Notes: generated from the sequence alone by a model not told the origin. Counted from the stretch's first letter, positions 45,968-54,488 are shown. The stretch: 64,000 nucleotides of DNA from Parabacteroides sp. 52 (GCF_010500925.1 NZ_QVMG01000008.1:97091-161090), one strand, 5' to 3'. A program made the numbers and translations.

Positions 45968-46299
45968 TTTTTCGTATGCGTCGGTTGGCTTCACATTATA
46001 TTTGGTGGCGGGATGTGTACCGGTTGCATTATCTGGAATTGGATGATGCGAATCGCTTGGTGGGTGTCTATCCCTTAACAGAAGAGATGGCAGGAACCGT
46101 CTTTGTGGAAGGGATACTTCTTCCGGTGCTCGCGGAAGAAACGAAGGTGGAAGAGAAGATGCCTCATTGGAAGCTTTTGACAGAGAAGGTGGAAATAGGT
46201 TCCTTTATTCAGGTTTATCACTTACAAGGACTGGAACTGACGGCGGCGAAACTCGGCACATATGATGGCGGTAGCCACTGCCACATTCAGCGACTCTGA
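45964..46299 (+). CDS. Small hypothetical protein
   Basis: A protein of up to 111 residues with no recognised domain. MRRLASHYIWW at 45976 is an alternative start. The sequence looks protein-like (RLHYLELDDANRLVGVYPL, FVEGILLPVLAE), starts 4 bp inside the DUF4296 gene, and would be translationally coupled to it. Its last 78 bp overlap, tail to tail, the C-terminal codons of the convergent RNA methyltransferase gene. It is probably real, but no function can be stated. Confidence 0.6.
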   Translation: MIFRMRRLASHYIWWRDVYRLHYLELDDANRLVGVYPLTEEMAGTVFVEGILLPVLAEETKVEEKMPHWKLLTEKVEIGSFIQVYHLQGLELTAAKLGTYDGGSHCHIQRL

Positions 46300-46989
46300 A
46301 GTCTCTCTCTCGGTAGGATAGTTGGGGATAAACAATTTTTCGTTGATTAATTTTTCGATGTTGGGGCGTATCCCATTGCCCTCATTCCCCATAAGAAGGA
46401 TGCCTGTGTCTTTTAATTCTTTGGCATATATATTTTCTCCGTCGAGGAAAGTGCCGTATAAAGCAACGGAGGTCTTCTTTTGTTTGATTAAAAACTCCTC
46501 CAGTTCGGTATAATAGATTTTGACATGAGCCAGGGCTCCCATGGTGGCTTGTACTACCTTGGGGTTGAATACGTCCACCGTATCTTTGCTGCAGATGATA
46601 TGTTCTATGCCGAACCAGTCGGCTAAACGGATGATAGTGCCCAGGTTGCCCGGATCCTGTATGCCGTCCAGGGCAAGGACTAATTCTTCGGCAGGTTTGA
46701 CCGTCTCTAAATCCCAGGAGGGTTGTTTGAATACGGCAATTACGTCTTGTGGGTTCTTCAGGAAACTGATTTTTCGGATATCCTCTTCCTCCCCTTCGAG
46801 TAACTCTGCGGTGGGGATGTCTCCTTGGGTTGCCATCCAGGAAGGTTTGGCGATGATAAGTTCGCAGGTGTAGGCCGTTAACATATCAGCAACCAATTTA
46901 TTTCCTTCGGCGACAAAAGTCTTGTATTCGTTGCGGTATTTCTTTGATTCTAATGACCGGATATATTTTACTTTGTTCTTACTTACCAT
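46222..46989 (-). CDS. TrmH/SpoU family RNA 2'-O-methyltransferase
   Basis: A 255-residue SPOUT-class methyltransferase. An N-terminal substrate-binding domain (KVKYIRSLESKKYRNEYKTFVAEG, residues 6-29) is followed by the trefoil-knot SAM domain with LALDGIQDPGNLGTIIRLADWFG (motif 1), ILLMGNEGNGI (motif 2) and IPNYPTERETSESLNVAVATAI (motif 3). It methylates a ribose in rRNA or tRNA; the target site is unknown. The C-terminal end overlaps the convergent small hypothetical gene. Confidence 0.93.
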   Translation of the reverse strand: MVSKNKVKYIRSLESKKYRNEYKTFVAEGNKLVADMLTAYTCELIIAKPSWMATQGDIPTAELLEGEEEDIRKISFLKNPQDVIAVFKQPSWDLETVKPAEELVLALDGIQDPGNLGTIIRLADWFGIEHIICSKDTVDVFNPKVVQATMGALAHVKIYYTELEEFLIKQKKTSVALYGTFLDGENIYAKELKDTGILLMGNEGNGIRPNIEKLINEKLFIPNYPTERETSESLNVAVATAIICAEFRRRQFQSL

Positions 46990-47038
46990 TCCCTTGCTTT
47001 TTACAAAGCAAAAGTAGAGGAAATTATTTTAATTCAAG

Positions 47039-47046
47039 TAAATTTG
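47039..47046 (+). promoter_or_regulatory. Bacteroidota -7 promoter box
   Basis: TAAATTTG fits TAnnTTTG, 17 bp upstream of the BamA/TamA-like gene start. Confidence 0.5.
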
Positions 47047-47063
47047 CGATTGTAAAAAAATGA

Positions 47064-49424
47064 ATGATGATAAGTCGCCTGCGATTCATACTATGGATAG
47101 GTATTGCCGTTTTGTTTGCTTCCTGTAGCACAACAAGATTTGTAGGCGAGGGTGACTATTTATTGGATAAGGTCGAGATAAAATCGGACAATCCGGATTA
47201 TAAAACGAGCGATTTGAAACCTTATCTTCGGCAACAACCTAATTTTAAATTGTTCGGATTGGTAAAATGGCAATTGTACGTATATAACTGGTCCGGCCGA
47301 AATGGAAAGAACTGGTTTAATAAACAGTTGCGGCGTATAGGGGAGGCACCGGTAATCCTGGATAGTACATTGATCGAACAATCAACAGCAGAGTTAGACC
47401 GTTTTCTGTTCAATAAAGGATATGTGCATGCCCAGGTTCATGCTACGGTAGACTCCTCCAAGCAGAAGAAAGCGACAGTGACTTATCATATAACCTCTCA
47501 TGAGCCTTATCGTATCCATCGTTTTGCGATGGATCTGAATGATACCCATATAGATAGCCTGGTACGTCATACGACTGCCCGTCGCCCCTCTCTTCCTTCC
47601 GCTTTTCGTTCGACCCTGGAAGAGCAGACCTCTCTCGTGAAAGAAGAAAATTTGTTTGACCGGGATGTGTTGGACCAGGAGAGACAACGTATCACCTCTT
47701 TGTTGCGGCGCCGGGGGTATTTTGCTTTTAACAGGGATTATCTGGCTTATCTGGCGGATACGACTTCGATGAAAAACAGGGTCGATCTCGATATGATATT
47801 GAAACCTTACCGGCAATTGAATCCGGATGGAAGTATTACGGATACTTTGCATCGTCAATATGTTATTAATAAGGTGTCGGTGTTGACTGATTATAATCCA
47901 TTGGGGGATAATGCAGCCGCTCGTTTTACTTTGACGGATTCGGTTAAAAGCCGTAATATCTCCGTTTTATACGGACAGAGTGGGAGAGGCATTCGTTCGA
48001 GCGTATTAAGTAAAGCCACCTATATAGCCCCCGGGCAATTGTATAACGAGAGGAATGTGGAACAGACCTATTCAGCTTTTGCTTCCCTGCGGGCATTGAA
48101 AAATGTAAATATCCGTTTCTCCGAATATGAAGAGAATGACTCTCTCAAGCTGGATTGTACAATTCTGACCTCTTTTGCTAAACCCCAGAGCCTGGGTTGG
48201 GATGTGGAAGGAACGAACTCGGCAGGAGACTTGGGTTTTGCTTCCAGTCTGACGTATCAACACCGGAATATATTCAAAGGCTCGGAAGTCTTTAGCGCCC
48301 GCCTGCGCGGGGCTTATGAATCTCTTTCGGGAGGGAAAGATTATGATGGGCTGGATAATTATTGGGAATGGGGAGGAGAACTTTCGGTTTTATATCCTCG
48401 TTTTCTGTTTCCTTTCTTAAGTTATGATTTCCGGCGTCGGTTGCGTGCTTCTACGGAAGTGAAAGCCAGTTATAATTGGCAAACCCGCCCGGAATATGAA
48501 CGGGCGATTCTTTCCGCCGGGTGGAGTTATATATGGCATGACAGGAGTAATACGTTGGCCAGGCATGTGTTTAAATTGATTGATTTGGACTATGTCTTCT
48601 TGCCCCGCGTATCGGAAGATTTTAAAAACAAACTTCCGGAATCAATGATTCAGTATAATTATACGGATCAGTTTATAATGTCTGCCGGATATACCTATTC
48701 TTTCAATAATTATACGCCGCAGAATCGTTTGAGAAATACCCATTCCCTGCGTTTGTCTCTGGAGACATCCGGTAATTTATTGTATGCCATATCTACCTTG
48801 TCGAAAGCAAAGAAAGACGCAAACAACCGGTATGAGTTATTCGATATCAACTATGCACAATTTGTAAAAGCGGATATTGATTTAAGCAAAGGTATTGTCT
48901 TGGATAACCGGAACCGATTGGCGTTGCATTTAGGCATGGGCGTAGGGGTTCCCTATGGAAATGCCAAACGTTTGCCTTTTGAACGGCGTTATTTTTCAGG
49001 AGGAGCCAACAGCGTACGGGGGTGGTCTGTGCGGGAGTTAGGGCCGGGAAGTATGCCTGTCGATTCTGCCACGAGCTTCGCCTTGCAGGTAGGAGATGTC
49101 CGGTTGGATCTGAATGTTGAGTATCGGACCAAGCTCTTCTGGAAATTTGAATTGGCCGCCTACGTGGATGCCGGAAATATATGGACTATCCGCCCTTACG
49201 AGGATCAACCGAATGGGAATTTTGACCTGGCACGCTTTTACAAAGAAATAGCCGTTTCTTACGGTTTAGGCTTACGTCTGGACTTTGACTTTTTCCTTCT
49301 CCGTATCGATACCGGATTTAAAGCACATGATCCCCAAAAGAGTGGATCCAAAAGATGGGCGATTACCAATCCTAACTTCCGGAATAACTTTGCCTGGCAT
49401 TTTGCCGTTGGATATCCTTTCTAA
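47064..49424 (+). CDS. BamA/TamA family outer-membrane protein
   Basis: A 786-residue outer-membrane protein. The signal sequence ends in a lipobox-like FASC (residues about 18-21), so it is probably a lipoprotein at its N-terminus. POTRA-like regions occupy about residues 25-360. The C-terminal Omp85 barrel contains FSGGANSVRGWSVRELGPG (the conserved VRG(F/W) loop motif) and ends in Phe (WHFAVGYPF). Family members insert or export proteins at the outer membrane. This lipidated form is common in Bacteroidota and may be a TamA-like translocator; its client is unknown. Confidence 0.9.
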   Translation: MMISRLRFILWIGIAVLFASCSTTRFVGEGDYLLDKVEIKSDNPDYKTSDLKPYLRQQPNFKLFGLVKWQLYVYNWSGRNGKNWFNKQLRRIGEAPVILDSTLIEQSTAELDRFLFNKGYVHAQVHATVDSSKQKKATVTYHITSHEPYRIHRFAMDLNDTHIDSLVRHTTARRPSLPSAFRSTLEEQTSLVKEENLFDRDVLDQERQRITSLLRRRGYFAFNRDYLAYLADTTSMKNRVDLDMILKPYRQLNPDGSITDTLHRQYVINKVSVLTDYNPLGDNAAARFTLTDSVKSRNISVLYGQSGRGIRSSVLSKATYIAPGQLYNERNVEQTYSAFASLRALKNVNIRFSEYEENDSLKLDCTILTSFAKPQSLGWDVEGTNSAGDLGFASSLTYQHRNIFKGSEVFSARLRGAYESLSGGKDYDGLDNYWEWGGELSVLYPRFLFPFLSYDFRRRLRASTEVKASYNWQTRPEYERAILSAGWSYIWHDRSNTLARHVFKLIDLDYVFLPRVSEDFKNKLPESMIQYNYTDQFIMSAGYTYSFNNYTPQNRLRNTHSLRLSLETSGNLLYAISTLSKAKKDANNRYELFDINYAQFVKADIDLSKGIVLDNRNRLALHLGMGVGVPYGNAKRLPFERRYFSGGANSVRGWSVRELGPGSMPVDSATSFALQVGDVRLDLNVEYRTKLFWKFELAAYVDAGNIWTIRPYEDQPNGNFDLARFYKEIAVSYGLGLRLDFDFFLLRIDTGFKAHDPQKSGSKRWAITNPNFRNNFAWHFAVGYPF

Positions 49425-49465
49425 GAGAATATCACCTTTTCAGCGTGAAAAATCTCCCGCGCCAT

Positions 49466-49495
49466 TTTGTATATCTAAAAAAAATACTACCTTTG
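49466..49495 (+). promoter_or_regulatory. Promoter of tRNA-Arg
   Basis: A -33-like TTTG (49466-49469) and a -7 TACCTTTG (49488-49495) with an 18-bp spacer precede the tRNA by 16 bp, close to the Bacteroidota consensus. Confidence 0.6.
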
Positions 49496-49511
49496 CCCCC
49501 CGAATAAGGCC

Positions 49512-49585
49512 GGTCGGGTAGCTCAGCTGGATAGAGCAACAGCCTTCTAAGCTGTGGGTCATGGGTTCGAATCCCATCCTGATCA
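49512..49585 (+). tRNA. tRNA-Arg (anticodon UCU)
   Basis: A 74-nt cloverleaf. The acceptor stem GGTCGGG pairs with CCTGATC (two G-T pairs). The D-arm contains TAGCTCAGCTGGATAGAGCA, the anticodon arm has loop CTTCTAA with anticodon TCT, and the T-arm is GGGTTCGAATCCC. The discriminator base is A and CCA is not encoded. Accessory DNA begins on its 3' side. tRNA 3' ends are common integration targets, but no second copy of this 3' end is found in the window. Confidence 0.96.
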
Positions 49586-49968
49586 CCCTAATAAAGCAGT
49601 TAATTCTACGGAGTTAGCTGCTTTTTTAATTTGGTTTTGTTAAAGCATGATTATGCTCTTTTTGTGTCAAATTGTTACAAATCCGTCACTTAGTTGTCAC
49701 TCGTTTTTACTGATTTTATCATGGTTTTAGGAGGGTTCAGTAATGGGGGTTGTCACGAAATAGTAACAAAACTATGCTTTTGGATTATTATTTTCTGAAT
49801 CAGCTGTTTGGCTTGGCTGTTATTCAGAATAGGTAACGGATAAGTAACGAGATAACTTCATCAATTTGCCCCGCTTTGAGCAGGTTGATTAGCTTGGTAC
49901 AAAGTTAAGTAAATTTTCTCTATTGACAAATTCCTTTCGGTATAGATGATGTATATCGACTCCATAAG
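49586..49968. other. Region between tRNA-Arg and the island genes
   Basis: A hairpin with T-run follows the tRNA (AAAGCAG...CTGCTTTTTT, about 49595-49625) and is a likely tRNA terminator. The rest is AT-rich with repeated GTAAC/TAACAA words and no gene. No integrase or attachment-site duplicate is recognisable. Confidence 0.6.
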
Positions 49969-50913
49969 TTACCTTTTACTACTTTGATATACATCATATT
50001 GAGCCGATATAATCTCTGCAATTTCATCCCGAAACCATTTAGGAGATAAAACTTCAACCTCTGATCCATGAGAGAGCAACTCCTGTCGAAAATCAAAGCT
50101 TGGTTTTATATGGTAGCTGAATATGGTATAGTCGGATGTACTTTCAACTTCCTTTTGCGAGTGATGCAATGGCAAAGCCCTGATATAACTATCTTGAATT
50201 TTATATACCTTAATCAGAACGTTTTCTGTTTTGTGTCCGTCTCCGGCTACAATTCCAAAGCAGTCCATAAAAAATGCTTCTCCATCAAAGTTTTTTGGTA
50301 ACTGGAATTTATTCTCATTGATGTGGATATGTTTGATTCTATCTAAAGCATAAATGAGGATGTTTTCTTTATATGAGCTGTATCCTATAACATACCAACG
50401 TTGTTTAAATACTTTTATACAATAAGGATGAATCTCAAAAGTATTAGGTGTATCTCGCCAAAAACTCTGATAAGTCATTTCAATGGATAGGCTATCCCTC
50501 ATTGCTTCAATAATAGATGTCAAATGCATTTGCCCAGATGGTATTTTTTCAAATAAAATACGTTGTTTGAGTTTGTGACTCTCATTTATCAGATTATTTA
50601 CTGCGAATGTATTTAATAGCCAACTCCGAACGCCTCCATGTTCCATATCATCGGTATTCTCTATGTAATATTTATATCCATTTCGCTTATCACACTCAAT
50701 ATTAATATCAAACATCTGCTCAATAGCCTGCCGATGGTTATGGAAAGTGCGCAAAGGAAGATCTTCTCCATCAAAATTTAATAATGATCTTTGCCAATAT
50801 TCATTAATCTCTTCGAATGTTATTTTCCCTCTTCGATAAATGATGTCAACTAGCCAAACATATCTGTTGAATAAATTGGACGTGTTATCCTTAGAACTTT
50901 TTTTCTTTTCCAT
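49969..50913 (-). CDS. WYL-domain transcriptional regulator
   Basis: A 314-residue protein. An N-terminal winged-helix-like region (NRYVWLVDIIYRRGKITFEEINEYW, then TFHNHRQAIEQMFDINIEC) is followed by a WYL domain around residues 130-240. Its core FEIHPYCIKVFKQRWYVIGYSS and IYALDRIKHIHI match the ligand-sensing Sm-like fold of this family. WYL regulators commonly control phage-defence operons and respond to nucleic-acid-like ligands. It is the last gene of a three-gene unit, only 1 bp after the AAA+ ATPase gene, and visibly AT-rich. Its target and ligand are unknown. Confidence 0.88.
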   Translation of the reverse strand: MEKKKSSKDNTSNLFNRYVWLVDIIYRRGKITFEEINEYWQRSLLNFDGEDLPLRTFHNHRQAIEQMFDINIECDKRNGYKYYIENTDDMEHGGVRSWLLNTFAVNNLINESHKLKQRILFEKIPSGQMHLTSIIEAMRDSLSIEMTYQSFWRDTPNTFEIHPYCIKVFKQRWYVIGYSSYKENILIYALDRIKHIHINENKFQLPKNFDGEAFFMDCFGIVAGDGHKTENVLIKVYKIQDSYIRALPLHHSQKEVESTSDYTIFSYHIKPSFDFRQELLSHGSEVEVLSPKWFRDEIAEIISAQYDVYQSSKR

Positions 50914-50914
50914 A

Positions 50915-52645
50915 TCAATTAAATCCTATTCTTTTTCGTTCTTCATTCTTATACAAAAACTCGCTTTGGCAGTAGCTATGTACCGTCTCCAATGTCGGTG
51001 TTACTCCGCTTAAGATGGAGTCCACAGTATATTTGCGAACGATATTTTCTATTTGTCCACCGCTGAAATTATAATTATTTGCTAATTCTAATCTCTCTTG
51101 CTCAGATAATGTTGGCAACATGGTTTGCCAAATTTTTTCTTTAGCTTCAATACAAGGTTTCTCAAACTCAATCTTGTACAAGAATCTTCGTTCAAAAGCT
51201 TTATCCAAATTTTGTGTAAGGTTGGTTGTGGCAATCATAATTCCATCAAGATTTTCCATCTCTTGCAAAATGATATTCTGAATTGAATTTTCCATTTTAT
51301 CCACTGCTCTTTCTGCTCCATTTTGACGAATTCCTAGCACTGCATCTGCCTCGTTAAAGAGGAGAATTGGGGTGGTTTCTGACTGTTCTGAAAATCTACG
51401 ATAACGATCAAAAAGACCCTTAATGTGTTTTTCGCTTTCACCAACCCACATACTTTTTATCTCCGACACATTTACTGTCAAAATATCTCTATTTGTTTGT
51501 CGTGCAATTTGGTAGACGGTTTCTGTTTTACCCGTACCGGGGACTCCATAAAACAAGCATGCAAACCCTTTTCTCATTCCACTTCCAATCAATCGCTTTT
51601 GGACAGACATGAAATTTTCCTGTTGCAACAAAGAAGATAATTGTGCTATTTGAGAATTTTCTTTTTTGTTGTAGTAGAGTGATTTTACAGCAATATCTGT
51701 TGCACAAATAATATCTTCGGGTTTTTTCTGTTTTTTGATTTCGATCTCTAGCTCTGATAATAATTCATCTTTAGCCTTGTCTGTAAGGCTATAATAATCT
51801 CTACTAACCAAATCACTCCCTTTTTTTGTTTCAACTAAATTTTGTGTAAATAATGTATTCCATTGATATTTGAACCCATTACGCACGTTAATGAATTCTG
51901 ATTTTGAGTTGAATATACGTTCCATATCATAAAAACCAAGACTATCATCATTTTCATTAACAAATTTGTGACAAAATAATAAAAGCATTGTTACCTCATA
52001 GCCATCCTCTTCGTTGTCGATAGAGTATGAATTTATTGCTTTGGAGATTTCCAAATGTGGATTCTCCTCAATAAGTTCGTTAATTCTTTGTGACAAATCC
52101 TCGATAGATAGCTCGTCATCTTCTGCATCATTGAAAAGTTGATATAAAAAATCAAAAAACTTCTTTGGAGTCAAATTTGTGATGGATGGAGCTGAATATG
52201 GTGTGTTTTTCTTTAAAGCACCTACAACATCCTCAGGGACACGATATGTACTGTGTCTTTGATGCCTACTTGGCTTTCTTTTCCTAATATATCCTCTCTT
52301 TTCAATAGCATCAAAATCCTCGGAATGACACATTAAGGCAACATTGCGACAGTCAAAATGCCGAGCAATATCATTGATTTTTATTGATTCATCATAACTC
52401 TGATCTATAAAAATCGCAAGAAAAACGGTTTGCCTCTCTGTAAGAGATAGCTTATCCGATAATATCTTTGCGTGAGGCTTGCAGTTGGCAATAGCTTCAT
52501 CACTAAACTTCGATTCTTTTGTGAAGGAAACAATTTTCTCAATGTGTTGCATCAATGTCATTTTGCTAAAATTAGGTCTCTTCTTTGGCTTAGATGTCTC
52601 TTGAGACTGTTCCTTTTCCTTCTTTGTTGTTCTCAACTGTCGCAT
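50915..52645 (-). CDS. AAA+ family ATPase
   Basis: A 576-residue ATPase. An N-terminal half of about 360 residues without a recognised domain includes a possible winged helix (IKINDIARHFDCRNVALMCH) and a basic stretch (RKRKPSRHQRH). The C-terminal AAA+ domain has Walker A GVPGTGKT (367-374), a pore-loop-like MWVGESEKH, Walker B ILLFNEAD (427-434), sensor 1 IATTN and an arginine-finger ERR (485-487). Walker B carries Asn in place of the usual first Asp; the catalytic Glu is kept. The sequence suggests a classical hexameric remodeller. It is coupled to the WYL gene (1 bp) and the tryptophan-repeat gene (11 bp). I do not recognise a named system. Confidence 0.85.
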   Translation of the reverse strand: MRQLRTTKKEKEQSQETSKPKKRPNFSKMTLMQHIEKIVSFTKESKFSDEAIANCKPHAKILSDKLSLTERQTVFLAIFIDQSYDESIKINDIARHFDCRNVALMCHSEDFDAIEKRGYIRKRKPSRHQRHSTYRVPEDVVGALKKNTPYSAPSITNLTPKKFFDFLYQLFNDAEDDELSIEDLSQRINELIEENPHLEISKAINSYSIDNEEDGYEVTMLLLFCHKFVNENDDSLGFYDMERIFNSKSEFINVRNGFKYQWNTLFTQNLVETKKGSDLVSRDYYSLTDKAKDELLSELEIEIKKQKKPEDIICATDIAVKSLYYNKKENSQIAQLSSLLQQENFMSVQKRLIGSGMRKGFACLFYGVPGTGKTETVYQIARQTNRDILTVNVSEIKSMWVGESEKHIKGLFDRYRRFSEQSETTPILLFNEADAVLGIRQNGAERAVDKMENSIQNIILQEMENLDGIMIATTNLTQNLDKAFERRFLYKIEFEKPCIEAKEKIWQTMLPTLSEQERLELANNYNFSGGQIENIVRKYTVDSILSGVTPTLETVHSYCQSEFLYKNEERKRIGFN

Positions 52646-52656
52646 ATTAAGTGTAA

Positions 52657-53178
52657 TTAAATTGTTCTAATTTCGCGAATAAGCTCATCCTTTTTCTCTT
52701 CAACAATACGACTCCATAGGGAAGACGATTGAAGATCTGATACAGGAATGTAGTCTTTAAATTCTTTCAAAAAATCAGAACTGTACAACTCATTTAATCC
52801 CCAATTAGAGATAAGTTCCTCCCAATTCCATTTGTCCACAAACTCTTTCAATAGCTCTCGGTTAAATTTGATGCTAGAGTTTGAAGACAACTTTGTCCAA
52901 TTCCAGTATACCTTAAACTTTTCAAGCATTTCTACAGAGAATAGACTCCAAGAAGAGGAATCAGACAGTTCGTCCCAGTCAATCCTGTTCTTATATTTCT
53001 CAATCATAGAGTTAGTCCATAATATTTCCCGATTTCCAGACACCTCTTTCCAGTTCACTTTGTCTTTGTACTTATCCAAGAGTTGTTCATTCCATGGTAA
53101 ACTGCCTGACACTTCTTTCCATGCTAAATCTTCAATTACCTTCTCCATAAAATCCTCATTCAAATTTCTTGTACTCAT
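52657..53178 (-). CDS. Tryptophan-rich tandem-repeat protein
   Basis: A 173-residue protein made almost entirely of about six degenerate repeats of 22-27 residues. Repeat anchors are WNEQLLDKYKDKVNWKEVSG, MIEKYKNRIDWDELSDSSSW, MLEKFKVYWNWTKLSSN and LLKEFVDKWNWEELISN. The consensus is aromatic, x3, two hydrophobics, K-Y/F-K-D, then a W-x-E-L-S turn. Such helical repeats suggest a solenoid that binds a partner. The start MSTRNLNEDF (53178) is preferred to an upstream in-frame ATG at 53211 because a -7 box at 53220-53227 would place transcription start between them. It begins the unit shared with the AAA+ and WYL genes. I do not recognise the family. Confidence 0.75.
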   Translation of the reverse strand: MSTRNLNEDFMEKVIEDLAWKEVSGSLPWNEQLLDKYKDKVNWKEVSGNREILWTNSMIEKYKNRIDWDELSDSSSWSLFSVEMLEKFKVYWNWTKLSSNSSIKFNRELLKEFVDKWNWEELISNWGLNELYSSDFLKEFKDYIPVSDLQSSSLWSRIVEEKKDELIREIRTI

Positions 53179-53219
53179 AATCTTTTTTTTAATATTATAC
53201 ATAAGTCTCAATTATACTA

Positions 53220-53227
53220 CAAAGGTA
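53220..53227 (-). promoter_or_regulatory. Candidate -7 box for the repeat protein-ATPase-WYL unit
   Basis: On the minus strand TACCTTTG fits TAnnTTTG, 41 bp before the ATG at 53178. It lies downstream of the terminator at 53275-53301, as expected for an independent promoter. Confidence 0.5.
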
Positions 53228-53271
53228 TTGGATTGGTATGCCATATATTAGCACAGGACATAAAAGTTTCT

Positions 53272-53301
53272 AAAAAAACTGCTCGTATGAGCAGTTTTTT
53301 T
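53272..53301. terminator. Bidirectional hairpin terminator
   Basis: AAAACTGCTC (53275-53284) and GAGCAGTTTT (53289-53298) form a perfect 10-bp stem with a GTAT loop and T/A runs on both sides. On the minus strand it lies just after the zinc-finger microprotein gene and separates the two gene sets of the island. Confidence 0.9.
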
Positions 53302-53315
53302 CATATAGCAAGAGA

Positions 53316-53567
53316 TTAAGGAGCTGGAGCATGTTTCCCTTTGTTTGAACCATCTGGATGTCGATGACACCAAGCGCCAGTTAGCGAGGTTAATGAGGAA
53401 TAAGAAGTTCCACAATATCTACAGGTGTATTTACTCTTTTCACTACCTTCGTATAATTTGTGTTTCCCTTTGTTTGATCCGTTGGGATGCCGATGACACC
53501 ATGCTCCGGTCAAAGATGTTACACTTGAATACTTTGTTCCACAATACTCACAATAAAAATTTGCCAT
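53316..53567 (-). CDS. Tandem zinc-finger-like microprotein
   Basis: An 83-residue protein consisting of two near-identical halves, YCEYCGTKYSSVTSLTGAWC followed by HRHPNGSNKGKH, and YTCRYCGTSYSSLTSLTGAWC with HRHPDGSNKGKH. Each has a CxYCG knuckle, then a CHRHP motif about 13 residues later and a final His, giving enough Cys/His ligands for one zinc per unit. The duplication is also visible at DNA level but third positions have diverged, so it is old and under selection. No signal peptide is present. It lies between the 71-residue gene and a terminator. A nucleic-acid or protein-binding role is only a guess. Confidence 0.75.
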   Translation of the reverse strand: MANFYCEYCGTKYSSVTSLTGAWCHRHPNGSNKGKHKLYEGSEKSKYTCRYCGTSYSSLTSLTGAWCHRHPDGSNKGKHAPAP

Positions 53568-53651
53568 AACATTTCTATTTTAATGGTTTATATATTTTTA
53601 CAAAATCACATCTTGTATATGCCAAAAGAGAGCATTAGTTGGATCAGATAA

Positions 53652-53867
53652 TTAATGGATTGTGTTTTCTTTCCATTGTTTATCTGATTCAAAACTTGTT
53701 AGATCTATGCTATCACCGATAAAGCCGTGCTCTCTTGCGAAATCTTCATCTACCCATGCAGTCATTTCAAGACCTGCTTCATCACAAATTTTATAATATT
53801 CATTCTCGGATATTTCTTTATCTAAATATCTCGCTCTTATTTCCATCCATTTTTCAATATGTGTCAT
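53652..53867 (-). CDS. Small acidic hypothetical protein
   Basis: A 71-residue acidic protein (HIEKWMEIRARYLDKEISEN; LEMTAWVDEDFAREHGFIGD) with no recognised domain. It lies 10 bp after the metallophosphoesterase gene on the same strand and is probably co-transcribed with it. The length and charge would suit an accessory or inhibitor protein, but nothing in the sequence shows that. Confidence 0.6.
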   Translation of the reverse strand: MTHIEKWMEIRARYLDKEISENEYYKICDEAGLEMTAWVDEDFAREHGFIGDSIDLTSFESDKQWKENTIH

Positions 53868-53877
53868 TTGTCGCTAT

Positions 53878-54483
53878 TTATATATCAAATACGATAGGGT
53901 TGTTTAATAGTTGATAATTTTCATCTACTAATGCTGTATTGGCAAAGGTCGTATATTTAGACTCCTCAATACCATAAGCATCGTGGATATGCCCGAAAAG
54001 ATGATAACGAGGACGAACCTCTGATATCTTTTGAAGTAAATCAGGACAACCATAAGAAATATTATTGGCGTTATCCAAAATACCAAGCGGTGGGCGATGA
54101 GAAATCAATACATCTATATCATTTGGAATTTGTGCAATCAAGTTGAGGTAATTACCACTCACATCATCGGAAAAGAAAAACGGAGTACCCCAAAATTTCA
54201 AACCTTCAATCTTAACGCCACTATTGCAGAGGTAAAAACAGTTTTCAGGTAAAAACTGCTGAATTCCCTTTATATCTTTCTCCTCTAAGCAATAATCGTG
54301 ATTACCGGCAATGAAAATTTTATACTGATAATCTAACGCTCCAAACCATTCAACAAAATCCACAACTTCCTTACCAGTGCCAGCATACGAAATGTCACCG
54401 GAATGGACAATAATATCGGCAGCTGGTAGATTATTTAACTGCCGATGGAGGTTGTGAGTGTCGGAGAGGTGGAGGAGGCGCAT
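53878..54483 (-). CDS. Calcineurin-like metallophosphoesterase
   Basis: A 201-residue binuclear-metal phosphoesterase. The family motifs appear in order: LLHLSDTHNL (D-x-H), IVHSGDISYAG (GD), IAGNHDYCLE (GNHD), DVLISHRPPLG (H) and HLFGHIHDAYG (GHxH). Relatives in the MPPED/YfcE group cleave phosphodiesters including cyclic nucleotides, so either nucleic acid or a nucleotide signal could be the substrate. It starts 5 bp after the DUF262 gene and is followed by the 71-residue gene, so it belongs to the nuclease unit. Confidence 0.9.
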   Translation of the reverse strand: MRLLHLSDTHNLHRQLNNLPAADIIVHSGDISYAGTGKEVVDFVEWFGALDYQYKIFIAGNHDYCLEEKDIKGIQQFLPENCFYLCNSGVKIEGLKFWGTPFFFSDDVSGNYLNLIAQIPNDIDVLISHRPPLGILDNANNISYGCPDLLQKISEVRPRYHLFGHIHDAYGIEESKYTTFANTALVDENYQLLNNPIVFDI

Positions 54484-54488
54484 AGGGA

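Noticed and set aside
49586..49968. Attachment-site duplicate of the tRNA-Arg 3' end
   Set aside because: I looked for GGGTTCGAATCCC and CCATCCTGATCA downstream to 64 kb and saw no second copy.
52657..53178. Pentapeptide or TPR repeat protein
   Set aside because: The repeat length (22-27) and Trp/Leu-Ser pattern do not match the 5-residue or 34-residue repeats.
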